NCBI RefSeq assembly: GCF_016725325.1
Contig: NZ_CP068083.1
Span: 3,348,001-3,412,000, forward strand
DNA length: 64,000 nucleotides
DNA from: Sphingobacterium spiritivorum
GTDB lineage: Bacteria; Bacteroidota; Bacteroidia; Sphingobacteriales; Sphingobacteriaceae
Direction of reading: 5' to 3'
The translations under genes and the position numbers were made by a program. Shown here piece by piece: positions 52,315-61,447 of this stretch (its first letter is position 1; the number at the start of each line of letters is the position of its first letter). The notes below the pieces were generated by a model. That model saw nothing but the letters and a program-made list of their open reading frames with translations. It searched no databases and was not told where the DNA came from.

Positions 52315-53745
52315 ATGAAAAATACAAACTCTTTTTCCAGACGGGCTTTTTTGCGCAATAGTCTGCTGTTGTCGGGAGCTACGATAGCTTTACCGTCTTT
52401 TTTAGCGGCTTCGGCACCTGTAAAATTAGCAAGACCTAATGAACGTATTAATCTGGCCTGTATTGGTATTGGAAACAGAGGAGCAGAAATTATTCAGGAT
52501 CTTTATAAGACAGGACTTGTCAATATTGTTGCCCTGTGCGATGTAGACATGGGCGCTCCGCATACACTTCCAATCCTTCAGAAATTTCCGGATGTACCCC
52601 GGTTTCAGGATTTCAGGCAATTATTTGATAAGATGAGTAATCAGATCGATGCAGTTTCTATAGGAGTTCCTGATTTTTCTCATTTTCCGATAACGATGAT
52701 GGCTATAGACCTTGGAAAGCATGTATATGTAGAAAAACCAATGGCAAGAACCTTTCAGGAAGTAGAATTGATGATGAAAAAGGCAACCAAGTTTAATAAA
52801 GTGGTTACACAAATGGGTAATCAGGGACATTCGGAAGCTAATTATTTTCAATTTAAAGCCTGGAAAGAAGCCGGAATTATTAAAGATGTAACAGCAATCA
52901 CAGCGCATATGAATGCTCCGAGACGTTGGCATACCTGGGATACAAATATCAAATCGTTTCCACCTAAAGAACCAACGCCTTCAACATTAGATTGGGAATT
53001 GTGGCAAATGGCAACTCAGGGACATGATTTTAATAAGGATTTTGTCAACGGGCAATGGAGATGCTGGTTTGATTTCGGAATGGGCGCTTTGGGAGACTGG
53101 GGTGCACATATATTGGATACGGCACATGAGTTTCTGGATCTGGGATTGCCTTATGAGGTGAATCCTGTTAATCTGGATGGTCATAATGACTTTTTCTTTC
53201 CGATGTCCACTACACTGGCATTCCGCTTTCCTAAGCGGGGAGATATGCCGGCACTGGATATTACCTGGTACGATGGTGTCAACAATCTGCCACCAATACC
53301 GGAAGGATATGGCGTATCCGGATTAGATCCGAATATTCCTCCTCCGACAACGGGTAAAATTGAACCTGCAAAACTTAATCCGGGTAAGATTATCTACAGT
53401 AAAAATCTCACCTTCAAAGGTGGATCACACGGTAGTACGCTATCCATTATTCCGGAGGAAAAGGCACTGGCGATGGCCGGAAAACTTCCTGAAATACCTC
53501 CAAGTCCATCCAATCATTTCCTTAATTTTATACGTAGCTGTAAAGGAGAAGAAAAGACAAGATCTTCTTTTGACATTGCAGGACCGTTAAGTCAGGTCTT
53601 CTGTTTGGGAGTATTGGCTCAGAAATTGGGTACAAAACTGGAATTTGACCGTAAAAGCAAAAAAATCACAAACAATAAGGTCGCTAATAGTTTACTTGCC
53701 GGACCTCCGCCGAGAAAAGGATGGGAACAATATTATAAGATCTAA
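52315..53745 (+). CDS. Gfo/Idh/MocA family oxidoreductase with Tat-like signal
   Basis: This 476-residue protein starts with a twin-arginine signal (FSRRAFLRNSLLLSGA). The Rossmann part begins NLACIGIGNRGAEI, and the family motif EKPMARTFQEVE (EKP) is present. The C-terminal domain is of the Bacteroidota periplasmic type. It probably oxidises a sugar or sugar derivative, with the divergent DUF1080 protein acting on the keto-product. The 174 bases between the two starts hold both promoters. Confidence 0.9.
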   Translation: MKNTNSFSRRAFLRNSLLLSGATIALPSFLAASAPVKLARPNERINLACIGIGNRGAEIIQDLYKTGLVNIVALCDVDMGAPHTLPILQKFPDVPRFQDFRQLFDKMSNQIDAVSIGVPDFSHFPITMMAIDLGKHVYVEKPMARTFQEVELMMKKATKFNKVVTQMGNQGHSEANYFQFKAWKEAGIIKDVTAITAHMNAPRRWHTWDTNIKSFPPKEPTPSTLDWELWQMATQGHDFNKDFVNGQWRCWFDFGMGALGDWGAHILDTAHEFLDLGLPYEVNPVNLDGHNDFFFPMSTTLAFRFPKRGDMPALDITWYDGVNNLPPIPEGYGVSGLDPNIPPPTTGKIEPAKLNPGKIIYSKNLTFKGGSHGSTLSIIPEEKALAMAGKLPEIPPSPSNHFLNFIRSCKGEEKTRSSFDIAGPLSQVFCLGVLAQKLGTKLEFDRKSKKITNNKVANSLLAGPPPRKGWEQYYKI

Positions 53746-53786
53746 AACATCAGGAAAAATTGTTTTATTCTCTGATTTTATAGAAT

Positions 53787-53823
53787 AGTAAAGCCGTTCT
53801 TTAATAAAAAGAACAGCTTTACT
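53787..53823. terminator. intrinsic terminator
   Basis: AGTAAAGCCGTTCTTT pairs with AAAGAACAGCTTTACT around a short AATAA loop, with one mismatch pair. It lies between the convergent oxidoreductase and nitroreductase genes and may serve both. Confidence 0.72.
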
Positions 53824-53842
53824 CTGTCATTTTCATAAAGTA

Positions 53843-54475
53843 TTAGTCCAGACTGATCACAAAGTCCTTCACCTCTTTTCTTACTTTTTTCATATTTACC
53901 AACCAGTCATTTTCAGTATCACGGTATCCTAAAGCCAGGATAGTAACAGATTTAAGACCGTATTTTTTCAACTCTAATAAATCATCCAGTTGCTCATTGA
54001 CAAATCCTTCCATTGGAGTCGCATCCACTTTTTGTTCTGCAGCGGCAGCAATAGCAAGACCAAATCCGATATAGGCCTGGCGTGCAGCATGCTCAAATTG
54101 TTGCTGTTGTTCACGTGCGGAAAGCGAGCTGAACAATTGATTTTTATAGTCATCTGCAAATCCTGTAGGTAATCCCCGCTCAACTTCCTGTTGTGTAAAT
54201 ACCTCATCGACACGTTGCTTTGTATACTCATCATAAGCAGCGAATATCAATAAATGGGAAGCATCTACAATCTGAGATTGATTGTAAGCTATAGGCTGGA
54301 TCTTTGCTTTCAGTTCGGGATCAGAGATCGCAATGATCTTGTACGGTTGCAAACCCGAAGAAGTAGGCGCGAGGCGTGCTGCTTCGATAATGTAATCTAC
54401 TTTTTCCTGCGCTACCTTTTGTCCGTTCATTTTTTTTGTAGCGTATCTCCAGTTTAAATGTTCTAATAAACTCAT
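53843..54475 (-). CDS. NAD(P)H-dependent nitroreductase (NfsB-like)
   Basis: This 210-residue flavoprotein has the FMN nitroreductase pattern: WRYATKKMNGQKV at the start, RLAPTSSGLQPYKI for FMN binding, and TPMEGFVNEQLDDLL and LALGYRDTENDWL near the end, like NfsB and related dihydropteridine reductases. It starts 9 bases after the TetR gene and is likely controlled by that repressor. Confidence 0.9.
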   Translation of the reverse strand: MSLLEHLNWRYATKKMNGQKVAQEKVDYIIEAARLAPTSSGLQPYKIIAISDPELKAKIQPIAYNQSQIVDASHLLIFAAYDEYTKQRVDEVFTQQEVERGLPTGFADDYKNQLFSSLSAREQQQQFEHAARQAYIGFGLAIAAAAEQKVDATPMEGFVNEQLDDLLELKKYGLKSVTILALGYRDTENDWLVNMKKVRKEVKDFVISLD

Positions 54476-54484
54476 CTTTTTTGT

Positions 54485-55084
54485 TTAATTAATTAATGAT
54501 TTGATATATCCATCCACAGCATCTTTTAGTATTGCAGATGGTTCGATTGATTTTTGATTGGCTGATAATAATTCAATAGCAACAAGGCCATGCATGATAG
54601 ACCAAAAAGTTTTCATTTTTAAATACTTATCGGTGTCCGTGCGTTTACTCTGCAAAATAGCCTCTTCAATGACTGTTAATAAAATTTCTGAAGTTTTTCT
54701 TTTCTCCTGTACAGTCTGTATAGCTTCACAGGTTGGTATACCCAGACCAAACATGATCTCATAATACTTCTGATGTGTAAAAGCAAAGGACCAGTAAGCT
54801 TCAGCAATATGGCGGATTTTTGATTCAGCAGTATCGTCCTGACTGATAGCAGAAGCAAGCTCCCCGGCTAGTAAACGGAATCCCTCTTTCGTAAAATATT
54901 CGATCAGGTCATCTTTACTGCTAAAGTGCTTATAGATAACAGGTACGCTGTATTCAATAGCATCCGCAATCTTACGTAGAGAGAGTGCTGCCCATCCTTC
55001 CTCTTTCACAATACTCCATGACTGCTCTATGATAAGCTGTTTCAGTTGTTCTTGTTCCCGAAATCTTCGTTCTGAAATTCCCAT
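54485..55084 (-). CDS. TetR/AcrR family transcriptional regulator
   Basis: This encodes about 199 residues from the ATG at 55082-55084 (MGISERRFREQEQLKQ); the upstream frame to 55123 is mostly Leu and unlikely. The N-terminal helix-turn-helix shows LSLRKIADAIEYSVPVIYKHFSSKDDLI, the classic TetR pattern (split here by reading only). The C-terminal ligand-binding domain is helical with WSIMHGLVAIEL. It is first in an operon with the nitroreductase and probably responds to a redox-active compound. Confidence 0.9.
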   Translation of the reverse strand: MGISERRFREQEQLKQLIIEQSWSIVKEEGWAALSLRKIADAIEYSVPVIYKHFSSKDDLIEYFTKEGFRLLAGELASAISQDDTAESKIRHIAEAYWSFAFTHQKYYEIMFGLGIPTCEAIQTVQEKRKTSEILLTVIEEAILQSKRTDTDKYLKMKTFWSIMHGLVAIELLSANQKSIEPSAILKDAVDGYIKSLIN

Positions 55085-55099
55085 GTCTAAACATTTAGT

Positions 55100-55110
55100 T
55101 AACAGTGTTA
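55100..55110. promoter_or_regulatory. candidate TetR operator
   Basis: The perfect palindrome TAACA-G-TGTTA lies 15 bases before the regulator start and faces the patatin gene too. It is a likely autoregulatory site; no binding evidence exists. Confidence 0.45.
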
Positions 55111-55208
55111 GCAAAAGTAACAATGATTTTTAAATGTTTAAACACTTTATTGTTTTTAGACTTTTTAATGACAATTTCTTTCTGCTTAAATATTGTATTT
55201 TTAGCGTT

Positions 55209-56003
55209 ATGAATGCAGCAAGGAAAAAACATGTTTCTTTGGTTCTGGGAAGTGGAGGTGCCAGAGGGATTGCAGAGATTGGGGTTATCCATGCACTAGA
55301 AGCCAAAGGGTATACGATAGATGAGATTGTTGGTTGTTCCATCGGTTCGTTAGTAGGAGGGGTATATGCACAGCAGAAACTATCCGATTTTCAGGATTGG
55401 CTGAAGACCCTTAGTAAACGTGAAATTTTCAGACTTATGGATTTCACTTACTTTGGTTCAGGTGTCATGAAGGGTATACGCATCTTTGAGGCAATCAAAC
55501 AGATCGTACCGGATATAAATATTGAAGATCTGCCCATACATTATACAGCAGTCGCAACTGATCTGAAAAAAGAGCAGGATGTCATATTTCGGACGGGTAG
55601 TATGTATGATGCTATACGTGCTTCTATAGCAATTCCCGCTGTATTTACAGCTGTTAGTATTGATGAACAGTTTCTGGTAGATGGCGGTGTACTTAATCCT
55701 TTACCCATTAATCATGTGCAACACAAGCATAATCTGGTAGTTGCTGTAAATCTGGATGGACAGCCTGACCCCGAACTTGCACAGACAAAAAATAAGCCTG
55801 AAAAAGTAAATTCAATAGGTGTACTAACGCATGCTTATTACGCAATGAGACGGCAACTGGCTGCACAAAGCATTGCTTTGTACAAGCCGGATTATGTAGT
55901 CACCATACCCCATAATATTTCAGGACTATGGGACTACGACCGCTCCGAGTATCTGATCGAAAAGGGAGCTTTGCTGACCGAAAATGCTTTATCTGATTTG
56001 TAA
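55209..56003 (+). CDS. patatin-like phospholipase
   Basis: This encodes about 264 residues from the ATG at 55209 (MNAARKKHVSLVLGSGG); the longer frame to 55134 covers the promoter. It has the patatin oxyanion motif GSGGARG, the nucleophile GCSIG and the catalytic DGG in FLVDGGVLNPLP. It belongs to the RssA-like bacterial group, likely a membrane-associated lipid hydrolase. Its end overlaps the convergent hydrolase gene by 15 bases. Confidence 0.9.
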   Translation: MNAARKKHVSLVLGSGGARGIAEIGVIHALEAKGYTIDEIVGCSIGSLVGGVYAQQKLSDFQDWLKTLSKREIFRLMDFTYFGSGVMKGIRIFEAIKQIVPDINIEDLPIHYTAVATDLKKEQDVIFRTGSMYDAIRASIAIPAVFTAVSIDEQFLVDGGVLNPLPINHVQHKHNLVVAVNLDGQPDPELAQTKNKPEKVNSIGVLTHAYYAMRRQLAAQSIALYKPDYVVTIPHNISGLWDYDRSEYLIEKGALLTENALSDL

Positions 56004-56825
56004 ATTTCTCAAAAATTCATGGAGCAGACTGTTGAATCGTTCAGGTTGCTCCAGATTTGGAAGATGTCCTGCATGTTCAAGTTCTACATAGGAAGCCTGT
56101 GGAATAGCTGTTTCTAATTCCTCCATGAGTTCTTTTGGAGTGATCATATCATTTGCCCCTCTGATGAGGAGTGTTGGAATATCAATAGCCCCCAGTGTAT
56201 CACGAGTGTCCGTACGGCTTGCTAATGCAAGTTGTGTAGCGCATATACTGCTTATACTGTTACGGCGGATACTGCTCTTAATCAATTCTACAGCTTCAGG
56301 ATTGTTATGAATGGTATCTTTATGGAAGACGTTTTCAACAAAACCTATTGCAAATGGTCTTCTTCCATATTGTAAAATAGCCTGAATGGAATCAAATCTT
56401 TTTTGTTTCCCTTTGTTATCATCAGCTCTTGCGTGTGTATCACACAGGATCAGACCTTTTATTCGGTTTGGGATTAATTGCTGTGCTCTTAGTGCAATAT
56501 ATCCGCCCATGGATATACCGCATAAGGTCACCTGTTCGATATCTAACTTTTTAATAAATACGACAAGGTCTTTTGCAAAAACATCTATACTGAAGAAACC
56601 ATGTCCTGCGGTGGTATTGCCATGCCCGCGTACATCTACAGCGATTCCGGTTACGTTGTCTGCTAAACTCTCAAGCTGAGCATTCCAGGTTTTCTTATTA
56701 AAAGGAAATCCATGGATAAAAATGATAGTCTCGGATGATTCTGATGTTAGTGCTGGTTTAATATAGTATGAGATACTGATATCGCCAATTCGGATCTTGC
56801 TGCTCTTAAAGTTTCGCTCTGTCAT
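55989..56825 (-). CDS. alpha/beta hydrolase
   Basis: This 278-residue hydrolase has HGFPFNKKTWN for the oxyanion loop, the nucleophile elbow CGISMGG (Ser in GISMGG), an acid residue in IRGANDMITP and His in ELEHAGHLPNLEQPE. The fold is like epoxide hydrolases or 3-oxoadipate enol-lactonases. Substrate is unknown. It overlaps the patatin gene tail to tail by 15 bases. Confidence 0.88.
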   Translation of the reverse strand: MTERNFKSSKIRIGDISISYYIKPALTSESSETIIFIHGFPFNKKTWNAQLESLADNVTGIAVDVRGHGNTTAGHGFFSIDVFAKDLVVFIKKLDIEQVTLCGISMGGYIALRAQQLIPNRIKGLILCDTHARADDNKGKQKRFDSIQAILQYGRRPFAIGFVENVFHKDTIHNNPEAVELIKSSIRRNSISSICATQLALASRTDTRDTLGAIDIPTLLIRGANDMITPKELMEELETAIPQASYVELEHAGHLPNLEQPERFNSLLHEFLRNLQIR

Positions 56826-56932
56826 GTATGGGGAATGTATATTATGAAAAAAAATATTTCAACATAAATATAATAAAATCAATAAGATAATTAGAATTAT
56901 ATTCCTGCAGATACTAAAAATGAATATTTTTA

Positions 56933-56963
56933 TTTGGAAATAAGATAAAAGTAACGATATTTG
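56933..56963 (+). promoter_or_regulatory. promoter of tRNA-Arg copy 1
   Basis: TTTG (56933-56936), a 19-base spacer, then GATATTTG (56956-56963), one base from the consensus TAnnTTTG. The tRNA starts 44 bases downstream. Confidence 0.65.
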
Positions 56964-57007
56964 CATCACCAAAACAAAACGGGGTTTCCCCGGGACACAC
57001 AGGAACT

Positions 57008-57081
57008 GCGCTCATAGCTTAATTGGATAGAGCACCTGACTACGGATCAGGAGGTTAGGGGTTCGACTCCCTTTGAGCGCA
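57008..57081 (+). tRNA. tRNA-Arg (ACG)
   Basis: The 74 bases fold as a cloverleaf: acceptor arm GCGCTCA/TGAGCGC, D arm GCTTAATTGGATAGAGC, anticodon stem CCTGA/TCAGG with loop CTACGGA (anticodon ACG), variable AGGTT, T arm AGGGG-TTCGACT-CCCTT and discriminator A. CCA is not encoded. It is identical to the copy at 57281. Confidence 0.95.
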
Positions 57082-57203
57082 CACATTTTATTTATCATTC
57101 CTCTCCCTTTCATTTCCTTACTTTTTAGCAGATATGTAACAATTGGATTATTATGGTAATTCTTATCAATTGACGGAGTATTCTACTTTAAAATGAAAAA
57201 AAA

Positions 57204-57234
57204 TTTGTGTGAAGATGGAATTTCCCTATATTTG
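57204..57234 (+). promoter_or_regulatory. promoter of tRNA-Arg copy 2
   Basis: TTTG (57204-57207), exactly 19 bases, then TATATTTG (57227-57234): a perfect match to the Bacteroidota consensus. The following bases GCATCACCAAAACA are shared with the copy 1 leader, so promoter and tRNA were duplicated together. Confidence 0.8.
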
Positions 57235-57280
57235 CATCACCAAAACAGAACAGGCATAAAGTCGGGAAGTGTTGGTTGCC

Positions 57281-57354
57281 GCGCTCATAGCTTAATTGGA
57301 TAGAGCACCTGACTACGGATCAGGAGGTTAGGGGTTCGACTCCCTTTGAGCGCA
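57281..57354 (+). tRNA. tRNA-Arg (ACG), second copy
   Basis: Identical in all 74 positions to 57008-57081, with the same anticodon ACG. It is followed after 15 bases by a terminator-like hairpin and then adk. Confidence 0.95.
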
Positions 57355-57368
57355 CTTGTTAAACTCCA

Positions 57369-57404
57369 AGCCTAATCAAAAACAAGATTAGGCTTTTATT
57401 TTTT
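57369..57404 (+). terminator. terminator or attenuator between tRNA-Arg and adk
   Basis: Arms GCCTAATC (57370-57377) and GATTAGGC (57386-57393) around an 8-base loop, then TTTTATTTTTT. Only 14 bases separate it from the adk start, leaving no room for a separate promoter. Confidence 0.8.
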
Positions 57405-57418
57405 ACGGAATTACAACT

Positions 57419-57988
57419 ATGCTAAACCTTGTTTTATTCGGTCCTCCAGGTGCGGGCAAAGGCACTCAATCACAAAAGCTTATTGATAAATACCAATTGG
57501 TGCATATCTCAACAGGTGATCTTTTCCGTGCTCATATCAAAGACCAGACAACATTAGGCCAACAGGTTAGTCAGATCATCGCAGATGGCAACTTAGTGCC
57601 TGACTCCGTAACGATAGCAATGCTGGAAGAAGAAATTCAAAAAAATCCGAATGCAAAAGGATTTATTTTTGATGGATTCCCGCGCACTGTAGCGCAGGCT
57701 GAGGCTTTGGACAACTTCCTTGAATCTAACAATTCTTCTATCACAGGAGTAATTGCACTGGATGTCAATGAAGATGAATTAAAAGCGCGTATCGCGAAGA
57801 GACAAGAGATTTCAGGACGTGCAGATGATGCGGCAGATAAACTGACAAAACGCATAGAAGAGTATTTCGAAAAAACTATTCTTGTATTACCTTATTATGA
57901 AGCTCAAAGTAAGCTTTCTAAGGTAAACGGAATCGGAGATATTGACTCTATTTTTGGGGAACTGACCCAAATTATTGACCAATACTAA
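57419..57988 (+). CDS. adk: adenylate kinase
   Basis: This 189-residue enzyme interconverts ATP, AMP and ADP. It has the P-loop GPPGAGKGTQS, the AMP-site STGDLFRAH, the DGFPRTVAQAE motif and the RxxGRADD lid. It is the short form without a zinc lid, common in Bacteroidota. It lies just after the tRNA-Arg terminator and 46 bases before obg. Confidence 0.97.
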   Translation: MLNLVLFGPPGAGKGTQSQKLIDKYQLVHISTGDLFRAHIKDQTTLGQQVSQIIADGNLVPDSVTIAMLEEEIQKNPNAKGFIFDGFPRTVAQAEALDNFLESNNSSITGVIALDVNEDELKARIAKRQEISGRADDAADKLTKRIEEYFEKTILVLPYYEAQSKLSKVNGIGDIDSIFGELTQIIDQY

Positions 57989-58012
57989 TAGTTTATTAGT
58001 ATTTTTTCTTTT
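57982..58012 (+). terminator. terminator between adk and obg
   Basis: Arms ATACTAATA (57982-57990) and TATTAGTAT (57994-58002) with loop GTT, then a T-rich run. It includes the adk stop codon and may reduce read-through to obg. Confidence 0.65.
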
Positions 58013-58034
58013 TTAGCTTAACGAAGTATAATAA

Positions 58035-59033
58035 ATGGCTCAGGGATCAAATTTTGTAGATTATGTGAAAGTGTGTTGCCGATCAGGTCATGGTGGTGCT
58101 GGTTCAGCGCATTTGCATCGGGATAAACATACTGCCAAAGGTGGTCCTGATGGAGGTGATGGCGGCCGTGGAGGGCATATTATACTTAAAGGAACAAGTC
58201 AGTTGTGGACACTGCTCCACCTGAAATACAGAAAACATATTATTGCATCCAACGGAGATCCGGGAGGTAGCGCATTGCGCTCCGGAGCTAACGGGAAAGA
58301 TGAAATACTGGAAGTGCCACTCGGTACTATCGCACGTGACGCTGAGACAGGTGAAGTCTTGTTTGATATCACAGAAGATGGTGAAACAAAAATTCTGACA
58401 GCAGGTGGTATCGGTGGATTGGGGAACTGGCACTTTAAGTCTGCAACACAGCAGACACCAAGATTTTCTCAACCGGGAAGACCGGGAATGGAGCAATGGG
58501 TAATTCTGGAACTCAAAGTCCTGGCCGATGTAGGACTGGTAGGATTCCCGAATGCAGGTAAATCAACATTGCTATCGGTAGTGTCAGCTGCAAAACCCGA
58601 AATTGCAAATTATCCTTTTACTACATTGGTGCCCAATCTGGGGATTGTAAGCTACAGAGATAATAAATCTTTTGTAATGGCCGATATTCCCGGAATTATC
58701 GAAGGAGCTTCGGAAGGTAAAGGATTAGGATACCGTTTTTTACGCCATATAGAGCGAAATTCAGTTTTGCTTTTTATGGTTCCTGCAGATACAGACCGCA
58801 CAATTGCTGAAGAATATAATATTCTTTTGAAGGAATTGACAGCTTATAATCCTGAATTGATGGATAAGCCCAAATTACTGGCGATTACTAAATCTGATAT
58901 GCTGGATGAAGAACTGGAAAATGAAATGAAGGCTCAGGTGCCGGATAATATTCCTTATATTTTTATCTCATCTATTACCGGTAAAAATATTCTTCAACTA
59001 AAAGATATGATCTGGAAAGCAATCAATTCATAA
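58035..59033 (+). CDS. obgE: GTPase Obg/CgtA
   Basis: This 332-residue GTPase functions in ribosome assembly and stress. The glycine-rich Obg fold takes up about 1-158 ([32 protein letters not shown]). The G domain follows with G1 [10 protein letters not shown]3 DIPG, and TKSD for G4. The C-terminal OCT domain is absent, as in many short forms. A clear terminator lies after it. Confidence 0.96.
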   Translation: MAQGSNFVDYVKVCCRSGHGGAGSAHLHRDKHTAKGGPDGGDGGRGGHIILKGTSQLWTLLHLKYRKHIIASNGDPGGSALRSGANGKDEILEVPLGTIARDAETGEVLFDITEDGETKILTAGGIGGLGNWHFKSATQQTPRFSQPGRPGMEQWVILELKVLADVGLVGFPNAGKSTLLSVVSAAKPEIANYPFTTLVPNLGIVSYRDNKSFVMADIPGIIEGASEGKGLGYRFLRHIERNSVLLFMVPADTDRTIAEEYNILLKELTAYNPELMDKPKLLAITKSDMLDEELENEMKAQVPDNIPYIFISSITGKNILQLKDMIWKAINS

Positions 59034-59051
59034 TTGCTGATTCATCAACAT

Positions 59052-59095
59052 AAAAAATAAGGGTTCATTTTAACTAAAATGAACCCTTATTTTTT
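59052..59095. terminator. bidirectional intrinsic terminator
   Basis: Perfect long arms, AAAAAATAAGGGTTCATTTT and its complement, flank a loop of AACT. It separates obg from the convergent membrane protein gene. Confidence 0.85.
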
Positions 59096-59115
59096 CTTCT
59101 TCACGATAGCTGTAT

Positions 59116-59718
59116 TTATATAATCGGGAATAATCTTTTCTGTACAGAAGGGGAGAAGTGTTTATGCACTGCCTTTGTAAAGCTCTGATCAACGGATTCG
59201 TTTTTCATAACCAGATAGGGTATTTCTACAATACCTGCTGTAGTTTTCATGCGATAATAACCAAATACCACTCCGTTTGTATGCTGTACTGCTTCTACCT
59301 GTTGAATTGCCTTGACATCAGTCATGAGCTTGAATCGTATAGTCTGTTTATTCAGGCTTTCGACAATAACTTCTTCCTGTTGAGGATCAAACCAGATTTG
59401 TTGATTTCGCGCAACCTTGACATGGTTGGTCAGTACAAAAAGCTGTCCGATCATATACAAACTGATAGGCAGCAGAAACAATAGTATTTTGATCTTAACA
59501 GCCAGCAATACGACAATAAGTAACAAAATGATACCAATGCCTACATTGACAAATGTTTTCTTTGAAACCTTCGTAATCAAAGCTGTAGGTGTATGCATAA
59601 GCAGAAACTGCCCCTTTCTGATGGCACCGGAAGGAGAGGCTGTTAAGCCGGATAGTTTACGTGAAATAAAGTAGATCACCAGTCCTATCAATCCGAGTAT
59701 GATCAGAAATTTGAACAT
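59116..59718 (-). CDS. membrane protein of unknown function
   Basis: This 200-residue protein has one hydrophobic N-terminal helix (FLIILGLIGLVIYFIS) and two close together near 55-95 (NVGIGIILLLIVVLLAV, ILLFLLPISLYMIG), then a soluble domain with a PH-like mix of strands. The family is unfamiliar but similar proteins occur near panB in Bacteroidota. It follows panB by 19 bases and is in the same operon. Confidence 0.6.
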   Translation of the reverse strand: MFKFLIILGLIGLVIYFISRKLSGLTASPSGAIRKGQFLLMHTPTALITKVSKKTFVNVGIGIILLLIVVLLAVKIKILLFLLPISLYMIGQLFVLTNHVKVARNQQIWFDPQQEEVIVESLNKQTIRFKLMTDVKAIQQVEAVQHTNGVVFGYYRMKTTAGIVEIPYLVMKNESVDQSFTKAVHKHFSPSVQKRLFPII

Positions 59719-59737
59719 CTTTGCTTAAATAGTATAA

Positions 59738-60553
59738 TTAATATTGTTCGTTTTCGTTCGGGTAATTTACAGATTTGACATCAGCGACATACTGTCCAAA
59801 GGCTTTCGTCATTTCCTCATACAAATTAAGATACTGACGTAAAAACTTAGGTTTAAAACCTTTTGTTAATCCCAGCATATCATTTACGACCAATACCTGA
59901 CCGTCACATCCGTTTCCTGCTCCGATGCCTATGGTAGGAATATGTAAAGAAGCCGATACTTCTGCTGCCAGCTTAGCTGGGATTTTTTCCAATACAACAG
60001 CAAAACAACCTGCTTCCTGAAGCGCTAATGCATCTGTTTTTAATTTTTCTGCTTCCGCTTCCTCTTTAGCTCTTACACCAAAATTTCCGAATTTGTAAAT
60101 AGACTGTGGCGTAAGTCCCAGATGCCCGCAAACCGGGATTCCCGTCTCAACTATTTTACGGATATTTTCGATGATTTCTACACCACCCTCCAGTTTAAGT
60201 GCATGTGCTCCGGATTCTTTCATGACGCGAACAGCAGCCTTATAAGCATCGTTGATATCGCCCTGATAAGCTCCGAAAGGTAGATCTACGACAACCATCG
60301 CACGCTTGGTACCCCTTACTACCGCTGAAGCATGATAAATCATGTTGTCCAGTGTCATCGGCAATGTAGTTTCGTAACCGGCAAATACATTAGCAGCAGA
60401 ATCGCCAACTAAAATGATTTCAACTCCTCCCTCATCCAGTGCACGTGCTATGGAATAGTCATAGCCGGTCAGCATCGCAATTTTCTCTTTACGGTTCTTC
60501 AATTCCTGAATGGTAGAAGTCGTGATTCGTGTAATTTCTTTGTTTACAGACAT
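59738..60553 (-). CDS. panB: 3-methyl-2-oxobutanoate hydroxymethyltransferase
   Basis: This 271-residue enzyme makes ketopantoate, the first step of pantothenate synthesis. Signature motifs are MLTGYDYSIARALDEGGVE, VGDSAANVFAG (metal Asp), DLPFGAY, KLEGG and GIGAGNGCDGQVLV. It is the first gene of a two-gene operon on the minus strand. Confidence 0.95.
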   Translation of the reverse strand: MSVNKEITRITTSTIQELKNRKEKIAMLTGYDYSIARALDEGGVEIILVGDSAANVFAGYETTLPMTLDNMIYHASAVVRGTKRAMVVVDLPFGAYQGDINDAYKAAVRVMKESGAHALKLEGGVEIIENIRKIVETGIPVCGHLGLTPQSIYKFGNFGVRAKEEAEAEKLKTDALALQEAGCFAVVLEKIPAKLAAEVSASLHIPTIGIGAGNGCDGQVLVVNDMLGLTKGFKPKFLRQYLNLYEEMTKAFGQYVADVKSVNYPNENEQY

Positions 60554-60688
60554 GTCTTCGTTTGTTGAAGAAACAAAAGTATAGAAATTTTAAGCAAAAC
60601 TATGTTTTAAAACCCTAATAAATGATTGTTGGCCTTATGCGCAAAGGTAAATCGCAGCTATCTCAAAGGTATTTTGTAAATTTGCAGG

Positions 60689-61432
60689 ATGAAGCAAAGC
60701 GAAGCTAAACTCTTTAAATTTCCGAAGTTCACTGATCTGATCATTCATGAAGATGAAAATATTATTGTAATCAATAAACCTCCTTTTATAGCCTCGCTTG
60801 ACGAGCGTGAAGGCGGAGAAGTCAATATACTGCGTCTGGCTAAGAAATACTATGCCGAGGCACAGATTTGTCATCGGCTGGATAAGGAGACGTCTGGTAT
60901 ACTTCTTATCGCTAAAAACCCTGAAACTTACCGTTTGATCTCTATAGAATTTGAAAAAAGACGGGTAGATAAAACCTATCATGCTATTATAGAAGGAACT
61001 CATATTTTCCAGGATCTCAAAATAGATCTCCCGATTCTTAATCAGGGAAATAAGAATGTAACCATTGACCGATATAATGGTAAACCTGCCAAGACGATCT
61101 TTAATTCTATACAATACTTTAAGCACTTTACGTTAGTGGAGTGCAAACCGATTACGGGACGTATGCACCAGATTCGTATCCATTTGGCGACACAACATGC
61201 GGCTATTGTAGGAGATAGTATGTATAGAGGAAAACCGGTTTATCTTTCTCAAATCAAAAAGCGTGGATTTACATTGTCAAAGGACGAAGAAGAACAACCC
61301 ATCATGAAGCGCTTTGCATTACATTCCAAAAAGGTGCGTTTTAAAGTTGCAGATAAGTCTTATGAGTTTGAGGCCGAATATCCAAAGGATTTCGCTATCT
61401 TACTCAAACAGTTAGAAAAATTTGATGCTTAA
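60689..61432 (+). CDS. RluA-family pseudouridine synthase
   Basis: This 247-residue enzyme converts uridine to pseudouridine in RNA. The catalytic motif HRLDKETSG (Asp) and the typical INKPP, GRMHQIRIHL and HAAIVGD are present. It has no S4 domain. Target position is not clear. It lies 15 bases before a thioredoxin gene, so the two may be co-transcribed. Confidence 0.92.
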   Translation: MKQSEAKLFKFPKFTDLIIHEDENIIVINKPPFIASLDEREGGEVNILRLAKKYYAEAQICHRLDKETSGILLIAKNPETYRLISIEFEKRRVDKTYHAIIEGTHIFQDLKIDLPILNQGNKNVTIDRYNGKPAKTIFNSIQYFKHFTLVECKPITGRMHQIRIHLATQHAAIVGDSMYRGKPVYLSQIKKRGFTLSKDEEEQPIMKRFALHSKKVRFKVADKSYEFEAEYPKDFAILLKQLEKFDA

Positions 61433-61447
61433 GTTATTTATTTTGTG

